From Ignavibacteria bacterium (GTDB lineage: Bacteria > Bacteroidota > Ignavibacteria > Tepidaquicellales > Tepidaquicellaceae), in NCBI GenBank assembly GCA_016719565.1, contig JADJYU010000001.1:124001-188000 (forward strand): 64,000 bases of DNA, in the 5' to 3' direction. Shown in pieces: positions 35,583 through 44,457 of this stretch. Position 1 is the first letter of the stretch. Every line of letters begins with the position of its first letter. The notes beneath the pieces are model-generated. The model saw nothing but the letters and a program-made list of their open reading frames with translations. It was not told the origin of the DNA and did not search any database. A program made the position numbers and the translations under genes.

Positions 35583-38183
35583 CTATCTGACCAGAATCAT
35601 TTTTTTTGTTTTTGAAATATTTCCGTTATAATTAAGCGTGTAAAAATAAATTCCGCTTGCTACATTAGAATTATTATTGTCCGTTCCATTCCATACCAGG
35701 GAATAACTTCCCGGGTTTTGTTCTGTTGATAATAATCTCCTGACCAGTTTACCTGAAACATCATAAATATTTAAACCGACATTTCCCTTTTCCGGAATGG
35801 AATACTTTATGGTAGTAACCGGATTGAATGGATTCGGATAATTCTGCTCAAGCGTAAAACTTTCCGGGATATTTTCTCCAGCGGAATTAATACCGACTAC
35901 CTGTGTCAGATCGATCTTATACATGGACCTGCCGTGAGTACCGGCGACGAGATAATATGCAGTCGGATGAATTTTAAAATCATAGACTGAGACCATTGGT
36001 AAACCTGAACCGAGGAACTGCCAGCTCTGACCGGTATTAAAACTAACATAAGCTCCCACATCCGATCCGACAAAAAGTACATTCGGTCTTTGCGGATCTA
36101 CTGCAAAAGCATTAACGGGAGCGTCCGGCAGATTACTGCTTATATCCTGCCATGTCACACCTCTGTCTGCAGTTCTGAATACGTGCGGCTGCGGGTCTTT
36201 CCATTTCAGTCCGTTATATGTTACATATGCGATATTGTCATTCTGCGGATCGAAAGCAACTCTTGTGATCCATCTGTAAGGAAGTGACTGAGATACTTTA
36301 GTCCAGTTCGATCCGTTATTTGCAGTGATCCAGACATTAGCATCATCTGTCCCTGCAATAATAATATTCGAATTTGTTTTTGCAACATCGATTGAAGTTA
36401 CTGTTCCGAGTCTTGGCTGATTTCCGTTTGTCAGATCAGGACTTACAGGGCTCCAGTTTGAAGCTGAATTTGTAGTCCTGTAAACTTTATTTGTTCCGTA
36501 ATACAAAATATTATTATTATTTGGATCCATTACAACAGGCGTTGACCAGTTTCTTTTTTCGCCGGAAGGAATTCCGGTAGTTGCGCCGGAGAATGAAGTT
36601 CCGCCGTTGGTAGATTTACCCAGCCCTCCGTTCTGTGATTCAGCGTAAATAATATTCGGATTAGTAAAATCAACTATTACATAAAATCCATCACCACCGT
36701 ATATTGAAGTCCAGTCTGTCAGACTGCCGGTTAATGTTCGGTTGGTTCCGTTGTCCTGTGTTCCGCCGTAAAGTCTTTGAGGATTATTAGCGTCAATACC
36801 TATCTCATAAAACTGTGTTATTGGAAGTTCTGTAACTTTTGAATAAGAAACTCCTCCGTTGGATGAATTGTAAATTCCGCCGTCATTTCCAAAAATTGTC
36901 CTGTTAGGATCACCCGGCTTAAATGCAAGCGCATGCTGATCTACGTGAATATTATTTGACTGCAGCTCAGTCCATGAAGTACCGGAGTTAGTTGTTCTGT
37001 TAACGGAAAAGTCCAGTACATATACTATATTCGGATCAGTAGGATGAACTCTTACGTTTCCGAAGTACCAGCTGAATGTAGAGAAACCATTTTGAAGAGT
37101 TCCGCCCGGATTAGCATTCGTCCAGTTTAGTCCTGCGTTTGTTGTTTTAAAAAATCCTGAATAAGTAGTGCCGTTAGTATATAGAGCATAAGAGATATTC
37201 GGAGAAGAAGCTGAAGTACTGAGCCCGATCCTTCCGACATTTGTCGCTCCGGAATTCGGAAGTCCGTTTGCAGGTCCAAGCGCAGTCCATGTAGCACCGC
37301 CGTCAGTAGTTTTATGAATACCGCTCGAAGGACCATAAAGCTGACCGCTGTTCGGATATCTTGTCCTCTGCCACATTGCTGCAAGCAGGTTATTCGGATT
37401 TACCGGATCCATTGAAATATCAATTGCTCCCGTAGAGTCATTGAGAAACAGAATTCTGTTCCATGTAGCGCCGCCGTTTTCACTTTTGTAGACGCCTCTT
37501 TCAGGATTAGGTCCGAAATATGAACCGGCTGCTGCTGCATATACTTTAAGGGGATTTAACGGATCAATAACAATTCTCCCGATCGATACAGTATTTTCAA
37601 GTCCGGATAGCTGCCATGACTGACCGCCGTTTGTTGTTTTATAAATTCCGCCTCCTGCGAAATTATTATGACCGCCGTTTGCTTCGCCTGTACCAGCATA
37701 AACAATACTGGAATTAACCGGATCAACCGCTATATCACCTATTGGTAAAACCGCCTGATCATCAAAAACCGGAAACCAGTTGAGACCGCCGTTTGTGGAT
37801 TTAAAAATCCCGCCTGTTGCAGCGCCTGCGTATATGATATCTGTATTCACAGGATCATATTCCAGATCTGAAACTCTTCCGCCGATATTAAGAGGTCCGG
37901 CAAATTCCCATACAGGAATGTTATTGTCAGATTCAGAAGCCGCTCTCATGATCTGCGCCTCTTTCAATGCGATAAGATGCGCATCGGGATCAGCAGTATA
38001 AAACGGAAAAGTTCTTTTAATGTATTCTGATTCGGAAGGCAGTTTTAGTTTCTCTTCCGGCTGAGATTTTTCTTCTGGTTTTTCTGAAAGAGAAGTTTCA
38101 GTTTCACGATTTTCAGTCGTTAAGAAAAAATAAAATATAGATACTATAAGTAGTGTGCAAATTAAGGAAACGGATAATTTCAT
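35583..38183 (-). CDS. T9SS cargo: BNR/sortilin-like beta-propeller protein
   Basis: The 866-residue protein has an N-terminal hydrophobic segment, then many BNR-type repeats (STNGG..W, TTNAGLNW, SSNGGVSY, TADRGVTW) with DP.N...YAG.. spacing. These are typical of VPS10/sortilin-like or exo-alpha-sialidase-like propellers. It ends in a sorting domain (EQNYPNPFNPVTTIKYSIPE ... KTKKMILVR). Such proteins are very common in Ignavibacteria; an enzyme activity cannot be assigned because the sialidase catalytic set is not evident. Confidence 0.87.
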   Translation of the reverse strand: MKLSVSLICTLLIVSIFYFFLTTENRETETSLSEKPEEKSQPEEKLKLPSESEYIKRTFPFYTADPDAHLIALKEAQIMRAASESDNNIPVWEFAGPLNIGGRVSDLEYDPVNTDIIYAGAATGGIFKSTNGGLNWFPVFDDQAVLPIGDIAVDPVNSSIVYAGTGEANGGHNNFAGGGIYKTTNGGQSWQLSGLENTVSIGRIVIDPLNPLKVYAAAAGSYFGPNPERGVYKSENGGATWNRILFLNDSTGAIDISMDPVNPNNLLAAMWQRTRYPNSGQLYGPSSGIHKTTDGGATWTALGPANGLPNSGATNVGRIGLSTSASSPNISYALYTNGTTYSGFFKTTNAGLNWTNANPGGTLQNGFSTFSWYFGNVRVHPTDPNIVYVLDFSVNRTTNSGTSWTELQSNNIHVDQHALAFKPGDPNRTIFGNDGGIYNSSNGGVSYSKVTELPITQFYEIGIDANNPQRLYGGTQDNGTNRTLTGSLTDWTSIYGGDGFYVIVDFTNPNIIYAESQNGGLGKSTNGGTSFSGATTGIPSGEKRNWSTPVVMDPNNNNILYYGTNKVYRTTNSASNWSPVSPDLTNGNQPRLGTVTSIDVAKTNSNIIIAGTDDANVWITANNGSNWTKVSQSLPYRWITRVAFDPQNDNIAYVTYNGLKWKDPQPHVFRTADRGVTWQDISSNLPDAPVNAFAVDPQRPNVLFVGSDVGAYVSFNTGQSWQFLGSGLPMVSVYDFKIHPTAYYLVAGTHGRSMYKIDLTQVVGINSAGENIPESFTLEQNYPNPFNPVTTIKYSIPEKGNVGLNIYDVSGKLVRRLLSTEQNPGSYSLVWNGTDNNNSNVASGIYFYTLNYNGNISKTKKMILVR

Positions 38184-38322
38184 AAGAAAGTGTATTTAAA
38201 ATTTTACATATTTTACTTTTTAATAATCAGAAATTCAATGAAATACAGTATTACAAAAGATGTAAGGCTTTATGGTCTGGCTTAACATACCGGAATTTAA
38301 TCTAAACCTTCTTAATCAATTA

Positions 38323-38359
38323 CAAAAAAAACCGCTCCGGATTTTTCCGAAGCGGCTTT
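38323..38359 (-). terminator. Rho-independent terminator
   Basis: Stem aaaccgctccgga / tccgaagcggcttt with one mismatch and one bulge, followed by seven T on the minus strand. It lies after the 819-residue T9SS gene. Confidence 0.8.
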
Positions 38360-38387
38360 AGTAATTTCTTTTACTTCTCTTACAATA

Positions 38388-40847
38388 TTACTTTATTAAA
38401 AGCATTTTCTTTACATCAGTAAAATCACTCGTAACTATTTTGTAATAATATATTCCGCTCGCATAACCGGATCCGTTGAAATCCACTTTGTAACTTCCCG
38501 GACTTAAATTCTCATTCAGCAGAACATTTACTTCCTTACCCAATGCGTTATAAACTACTATCTTCACTCCGCCGGTTTTTATAATATCAAATTTTATATT
38601 TGTAACCGGGTTAAATGGATTCGGATAATTCTGATACAGACTGAATTTATCCGGTACCAGAGAACTCAGCTGATTTATTCCTACCGTAGTAGTCCATCTT
38701 GCCGTTTCCACTATTGGTCCGAGAACGTTAATATTAATAACACTGTCAAGTCCCGTACTGTCAGGACTTGTGTATGCTCCGGGTCCGACACCTGTCCATC
38801 CTCTGAAATAATAATTCGTGCCGCCGCTGTTGATCACTCTCGATAATACACCGATCTGCGCTGATGAAGCTGAATCATAATATAACCCGCCGCCAAAAGA
38901 ATTACCGACAGATGAATTAATAATTATTCTGTATTGAGTTTTATAAAATGCTGTCAGTGATGTATTACTATTAACTGTAATTACCTGTGTAGTGTCACCG
39001 GAATTTGACCAGTTTGTAAATACATACTGTGTAGAACCTACTACTCTCGGACTGAGAGCTCTTACTGTTACATTCGATCCGTTTTCAAATACAAGCTGCT
39101 GTGTCTGATTGTATGTAACTCCGTTTACGCTGAATTCAGCAATTCCCGGTCTGTTCGTTCCGACAGTAAGATAAGATGAATTGACAAGTACATCTACATA
39201 TCTGCTGTGAATCGGAGTACCGTTAGGACCTCTGCCGATCACTTTTAATCTGTATCTGCCCGGTGTAACGCTTCCGACTGCAGCTACGTTGATATTTACC
39301 GAATCAGGAAATGATGTGATGGAATCTCTTCCTGCGAAAGTAAAATTCAGTGTTCCTGAAGCAGGCAGTGTATCCATCGTAGCTGTGAATTTTACTGAGT
39401 TTCCGTAATCTTTAACTGCCGGAACAATTGCTCTGAAAGTTACATTCTGTCCGCTGTTAACTGACACAGATTGTGAACTTGTTTTCAAAGCAAAGTCAGG
39501 ATAATAAGCTACAAAACTTCCGAAGTTATTATTTCTAAAATCCGCCCATGCGCTCATTGATGTTACCGAATTTGAAGTCATGGAATTATAATCTCCGAGA
39601 TATGCAGGTGTACCGCCGCCGCCGCATGTTGTACAGTTAATTCTGAATTTTTTATTTGACAGCATCTTATTTGGCACAAAAGAAGCACCGCCGTTAGTCG
39701 AATAAGTTGCGTATATCAATGCGCTGTCACCTGTCGGGGTATCTCTTGTATCCATCCACTGCACGTATAGTCTTCCGGTTTCTTTATCGCACCATGTTGC
39801 CGGATGCCACTGATTGTGATTCTCGGAATTTGCATCATCATTTACTTTAAGAGCTGCTGACCATGTAGCTCCGTGATCAGTTGAATATCTGCTGTATATA
39901 TCCGGTTTGTTTCCGTCACCTACAGGTGTATTTGACGCATAGATCAGATAAAGTCTTCCTCTGTTCGGACCGTAACTGTTATCAGCGGTTATAAAAGGAT
40001 ATGGTCTTGTCCTCATATTATTTACTGAATTTCTTCCGCCGACATTTGTGCCGACATAGTTTGCAAATGACTGCGAAGACATGAAATCAAAAGTAGCTCC
40101 TCCGTTTGTGGATCTGAAAAATGTATATGTTGCTGCGAATGAACTTCCCGTATTCGTAACTACATAAACGCATCCTCCGGGGACATTACCGCCGATAGTA
40201 TTTGGTCCGACAGCTACCATCATTCCGGGCAGATTATTGCTTGAGGAAAATACCAGATCAAATGAAGCTCCGCCGTTAGTGCTTCTTACTACATTACCCG
40301 GTGTCATTACGCCGTATATGTTATTTGAATACGGACCCGCTGACTGATCAGCCGCTATCCAGTTCTTGTCATTTCCGATATTAGCGGAAACAGGTGTGAG
40401 CCAGTTAACTCCGCCGTTTGTAGATTTAACCAGCCACGTTCCGGTAATCGGGCTTTTCATATTATCATAATACAGATTTCCCAGACTGTCATATGCACCT
40501 ACAGGATCTCCCGACTGATTAGGAAACAACGGATTGTTTCTTCTCCAGTCAAGTCCGTTCAGTGTATAATAAGTTGCGTTTGTATTGTAAGCTAAGAAAA
40601 ACCAGTTTGGATTCTTTGGACTGGATGAAATATGAGCTTCCGCAAAATCTATTCCGAGATCAAAATTATCAAATCCCGCATTGTCTGTGATCACCGCAAT
40701 TTCTCCGGGCATTGATCCCGATACTTGATTCCAGTATTGTCTCGGCGCCTGATCAAGATTAGGATCATCGCCGATCATATTGTAACCGCTTGCAATTATG
40801 CTAATTGCCAATAGCGGTATGAAATAAAAAAGAAAAGTCTTCTTCAT
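38388..40847 (-). CDS. T9SS cargo: sialidase-like BNR-repeat protein
   Basis: The 819-residue protein has a signal peptide and a propeller of BNR-type repeats with VKSTNGGVNW, RSTNGGASF, YSTDHGATWS and YSTNGGASF over residues 120-430. Ig-like or beta-rich repeats that include FTNWSNSGDTTQVITV follow. The sorting domain (YQNYPNPFNPVTNIKFDII ... DVKKMLLIK) ends it. It lacks a clear set of sialidase catalytic residues, so binding rather than cleavage is possible. Upstream lies the 21-bp repeat field. Confidence 0.86.
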   Translation of the reverse strand: MKKTFLFYFIPLLAISIIASGYNMIGDDPNLDQAPRQYWNQVSGSMPGEIAVITDNAGFDNFDLGIDFAEAHISSSPKNPNWFFLAYNTNATYYTLNGLDWRRNNPLFPNQSGDPVGAYDSLGNLYYDNMKSPITGTWLVKSTNGGVNWLTPVSANIGNDKNWIAADQSAGPYSNNIYGVMTPGNVVRSTNGGASFDLVFSSSNNLPGMMVAVGPNTIGGNVPGGCVYVVTNTGSSFAATYTFFRSTNGGATFDFMSSQSFANYVGTNVGGRNSVNNMRTRPYPFITADNSYGPNRGRLYLIYASNTPVGDGNKPDIYSRYSTDHGATWSAALKVNDDANSENHNQWHPATWCDKETGRLYVQWMDTRDTPTGDSALIYATYSTNGGASFVPNKMLSNKKFRINCTTCGGGGTPAYLGDYNSMTSNSVTSMSAWADFRNNNFGSFVAYYPDFALKTSSQSVSVNSGQNVTFRAIVPAVKDYGNSVKFTATMDTLPASGTLNFTFAGRDSITSFPDSVNINVAAVGSVTPGRYRLKVIGRGPNGTPIHSRYVDVLVNSSYLTVGTNRPGIAEFSVNGVTYNQTQQLVFENGSNVTVRALSPRVVGSTQYVFTNWSNSGDTTQVITVNSNTSLTAFYKTQYRIIINSSVGNSFGGGLYYDSASSAQIGVLSRVINSGGTNYYFRGWTGVGPGAYTSPDSTGLDSVININVLGPIVETARWTTTVGINQLSSLVPDKFSLYQNYPNPFNPVTNIKFDIIKTGGVKIVVYNALGKEVNVLLNENLSPGSYKVDFNGSGYASGIYYYKIVTSDFTDVKKMLLIK

Positions 40848-41199
40848 TGGTTTATTTCCCTTTCGATTATTTTTATTTAATTTTCTCTGTGAAATTTTAA
40901 TAAGTTAAATAATTATTCTTAATGTAACAATTATATTATTTTTTTAAAAATTTTTCTGAGTTTTGTTCAATACGGGCGTTGAACCGGAATTGTTGTTTGT
41001 TTCTAAAGCTCAGTCAGAATTAAATGTATAAGAATTTCTGAGTGATTCATTTTTAAAAAAAAACCGGATCAGTTCACATGAATTCCGCTCTTTCCTATCT
41101 TGTTCTTATTTGTCTTTTGTAATTTGTAATTTCTAATTTCCAAGTCGTTGAGCTGATTTTTGTGAAAAATTTATCACTTTATAATTTTTTTTCCATTTT

Positions 41200-41830
41200 C
41201 AAAAAATAATTTTACATTCACTCCTCATAATTTTACATTCACTCCTCATAATTTTACATTCACTCTTCATAATTTGACATTCACTCTTCATAATTTGACA
41301 TTCACTTCACATAATTTCACATTCACTCCTCATAATTTCACATTCACTCTTCATAATTTCACATTCACTACTCATAATTTCACATTCACTACTCATAATT
41401 TCACATTCACTTCACATAATTTCACATTCACTTCACATAATTTCACATTCACTCTTCATAATTTGACGTTCACTTCTCTTAATTTGACATTCACTTCTCT
41501 TTGTTTGACGTTCACACTTCTTTGTTTGACGTTCACACTTCTTTGTTTGACGTTCACACTTCTTTGTTTGACGTTCAGACTTCTTTGTTTAACGTTCACA
41601 CTTCTCTATTTCGCGTTCAAAATTCTTAATTTCACATTCTCCCTTCTTTATCAGGATTTCACCATTCTTTATTTCGCGTTCAAAATTCTTAATTTCACAT
41701 TCTCCCTTCTTTGTTTTGAATTCACCATTTTTCATTTCACGTTCAAAATTCTTAATTTCACCTACTCACTTCTTTATTTCAAATACACCTTTCATTGTTT
41801 CATATTAATTTTTCTTTATTTCACGTTCAA
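41200..41830. repeat. Tandem array of a 21-bp unit with a 63-bp higher-order repeat
   Basis: About 30 units of a 21-bp sequence of the form cattcactcttcataatttc run through the region. Units are nearly identical at the left, then pass through a cttctttgtttgacgttcaca variant. From about 41600 they are grouped in 63-bp blocks: the word cgttcaaaattcttaattt recurs with starts 63 bp apart near 41613, 41676 and 41739. Because 21 and 63 are multiples of three, a 203-codon frame stays open on the plus strand (TFT.HNF repeats), but it has no convincing start, RBS or known domain. Confidence 0.9.
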
Positions 41831-42059
41831 CACTCATTATTATTCATTTATCTTTCATTCCATTGATATCTCAGCTTATTATTAATCATTCACTTTTTGT
41901 AACTTTGTTTTCAAAGCAAATCATTCCACTTCCGCCATGAATCTTTTAAATCATATGCCTTTTCATCCCAAAAAAACCGCCGTGAATGCACTCTGCGGAT
42001 TATATAATGCAAAAAATGTTTAAGAAATTTCCTTATGAATTTGATTATGATTCATATTA

Positions 42060-42098
42060 AAAAAAAAGCCGGATCAGTTTAACTGAACCGGCTTTTCT
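42060..42098 (-). terminator. Rho-independent terminator
   Basis: The stem aaaagccgg.tcagtt / aactga.ccggctttt is followed by nine T on the minus strand. It lies after the lysyl-endopeptidase-like gene. Confidence 0.9.
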
Positions 42099-42116
42099 GA
42101 AAAATATTTTATGAAC

Positions 42117-44390
42117 TTATTTCACTAATGCCATTCTCTTTGTCTCAGAAAAATCCTGTGTCTCAATTCTGTAGAAATACATTCCGCTCGAAAATGATGA
42201 TGCGTTGAAATCCACATTGTAACTTCCCGGCGAAAGATTCTGATCAACTAATGTTGCGACTTTTTCTCCCAGCATATTATAAACAACCAATAAGACCCTG
42301 TCATTTTTTATAATATCAAATTTAATGTTCGTGCTCGGATTGAACGGGTTCGGATAGTTATTGTATAAATTGAACTTCTCCGGAAGCGCGCTTGATATCT
42401 GATTTATTCCGACTACATCTCTCTTTATATTTACTATAAATGAATTTGTAGTGACCGAATCAGCTCCGTTAAATGCAGTCACTCTCCATGCGCAAAGCAC
42501 TGAGTCACCAGTCGTGCCGTATCTGACTGCAAGAGAATCAAGAAAACTTTTTCTGATATTTATTTCCGTTGCCAGTCCGCCGTTATCGCTTGTTAATACG
42601 TCTTCCGGGATCGTTCCTACTTTTTTAATCTTAAAAGAATACTTTACCGTAGGACTTGGATTTGAAACTCCCCATGTGAAAACGGATGACGTCGGGTCAT
42701 TTGAATTTACAATTACTCTTGCAAGATTCGGAGGTGTCTGTAAAGCAAATGTACTTAACGGAACTCCCTGCACCTTTATATATGCAACTACAGTTTTCAG
42801 ATTTGATCCGAATGCATTTGTTGTGGTCAGTGATACTGTATAATTTCCTGTAGCTGTGTAACTTATTCCTCCGGGATTTCTGTCAGTTGATGTGGAAGGT
42901 GTAGCTCCGGGGAAACTCCAGCTCCAGCTCGTCGGACCGTTTGTTGACATATCAAAGAAATCTACTGAACCGCCTGTTATAGGCAATACCTGTGTGTTTG
43001 CAGTAAAATTAGTAATAGGAGCTATTCCTGTTACGGCGTCAATTCCGTCAACAGTCATTACGCCCGTGTTACCCGGATCGAGCCAGTCTTTAAGCTGATT
43101 TCCTGCAGCGCCGCCATGAGCCCATGACTCAGAAAATTTTCCGAAATATTTTTGTACAGCCTGCGGATTGCTGCAGTTTGCAGGTGTGCCGCCGAGATTC
43201 TGTCCGATGACTCTGTGATTCTGATCAAAGATCGGACATCCTGAAGAACCGCCTTCTGTCATTCCTTCATCCCATACTACAAGCCAGAATCCGTTTGTCA
43301 GTCTTCCGCCGAAACCTGTTACAGTATTTGCCGGCTGATTATCAATAGATATTTTTTTAACCGCTCCGTCCGGATGATGGATAGCTGTCTGATTTACCGG
43401 CTGTGCGTTTGATCTGTCCCAGCCGTTATAATATGCATTGTATGTAGCCGGTACCGGCTGATTCAAAAGCACTAACCTGAAATCCGTATCAAAGTTTTCA
43501 GATTTTAAAGTTGCTCCCGACATTGTCTGAGAAAGCGTACCAAGGGTTCCAATACATGTGGGGTTCTCATAATTAAAGTAAAATACCATTGTAGAATAAT
43601 TGTCCGTTGCGCAGTGCTCGGCGTAAAGGTAATATGGCTGTCTGTCTCCTAATGTGGAGTTCAGGAGTGAACCGCTGCATAAAAATGATCCGCTTCCCTG
43701 AGAGAATGTAATTCTTGTCACCGATCTTTTTTGTTCAACCCACGGCGAACCGATCGGACAATTAATATTGATATTACACGGCTCCTCAAGTACACTGTTG
43801 TAACCAAAAATATCTTTGTAAGCATGCGTCACTTTATATATGGTAATTCTTCCCTGATCTTTTGAATAAACAGGTTCATAATATTCCAGGACTGTAGTGC
43901 TTCCGTAAGTCGGTGTCGTTGCAAAATATCCGTCTTCGGAATTGTTCTGTTCAGTAAATGCGCCGTAAATAGTATTCTTTCCTAAATTATAAACAAAAAA
44001 TGTCGCGCCCTTCGGCATGTAAAAATCCTTGAACGCAAGATTTATGGAAACTGCATCCTCTGATCTTACAGCAAGTCTCCATACTCTGCTTCCGTCAGAA
44101 AGCGTTTCCCAAGTACCTGAATTTGACAAGTTATAATTTACATCGAAATTATATCCGTATCTGAACGGCGTACCGGGAATTTTCTCGTTCTCAGCGTCTT
44201 CATCAATTAAACTCTGTGTGTCAATTCCGGGCATCGTAACTAAACCGAATACGTCATTAAGCTCTGTCATCGAGCTCATTGGAAGTCCGCCGGCGTTGAT
44301 CTGAGCAGAAGCGAAGTTTGAAAACATTATGCCCATTGTCAGCATGAATGTTGTGATCAATACATTTGCAAATCTGAAATTAATTTTCAT
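42117..44390 (-). CDS. T9SS cargo: lysyl-endopeptidase-like trypsin-fold protease with PKD domain
   Basis: The 757-residue protein has a signal peptide and a propeptide-like region. The S1-fold catalytic part at about residues 210-440 has LYAEHC (His), DTDFRLVLL (Asp) and EGGSSGCPIFD (Ser), as in Achromobacter lysyl endopeptidase. A PKD domain follows (SWSFPGATPS...NPGGISYTATGNYTVSLTTTN), then a fibronectin-like stretch and the sorting domain (NNYPNPFNPSTNIKFDII). It should act outside the cell on proteins. All three triad residues appear present. Confidence 0.9.
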   Translation of the reverse strand: MKINFRFANVLITTFMLTMGIMFSNFASAQINAGGLPMSSMTELNDVFGLVTMPGIDTQSLIDEDAENEKIPGTPFRYGYNFDVNYNLSNSGTWETLSDGSRVWRLAVRSEDAVSINLAFKDFYMPKGATFFVYNLGKNTIYGAFTEQNNSEDGYFATTPTYGSTTVLEYYEPVYSKDQGRITIYKVTHAYKDIFGYNSVLEEPCNININCPIGSPWVEQKRSVTRITFSQGSGSFLCSGSLLNSTLGDRQPYYLYAEHCATDNYSTMVFYFNYENPTCIGTLGTLSQTMSGATLKSENFDTDFRLVLLNQPVPATYNAYYNGWDRSNAQPVNQTAIHHPDGAVKKISIDNQPANTVTGFGGRLTNGFWLVVWDEGMTEGGSSGCPIFDQNHRVIGQNLGGTPANCSNPQAVQKYFGKFSESWAHGGAAGNQLKDWLDPGNTGVMTVDGIDAVTGIAPITNFTANTQVLPITGGSVDFFDMSTNGPTSWSWSFPGATPSTSTDRNPGGISYTATGNYTVSLTTTNAFGSNLKTVVAYIKVQGVPLSTFALQTPPNLARVIVNSNDPTSSVFTWGVSNPSPTVKYSFKIKKVGTIPEDVLTSDNGGLATEINIRKSFLDSLAVRYGTTGDSVLCAWRVTAFNGADSVTTNSFIVNIKRDVVGINQISSALPEKFNLYNNYPNPFNPSTNIKFDIIKNDRVLLVVYNMLGEKVATLVDQNLSPGSYNVDFNASSFSSGMYFYRIETQDFSETKRMALVK

Positions 44391-44457
44391 GATTGTTTTA
44401 TTTAATTATAGTTAGTTAGAATTCTGATTTTTTCCCGAACGTCAAAGTATAAATTAT

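Larger units (their letters stand above)
40848..42116. other. 1.27-kb region without a supported gene
   Basis: It contains a degenerate terminator-like sequence at 41044-41095, a 7-bp-like A/T repeat near 41130-41155, the 21-bp tandem array at 41200-41830 and the true terminator of the next gene at 42060-42098. An open frame across the array (41274-41885) is discussed under the repeat. Confidence 0.6.

Noticed and set aside
41200..41830. CRISPR array
   Set aside because: Units are directly adjacent with no unique spacers and no cas genes are near.
41274..41885. 203-codon open frame across the 21-bp array as a real gene
   Set aside because: The frame is open because the unit length is a multiple of three. 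It has no clear RBS, signal or domain. It is kept as a repeat, with the coding option noted.
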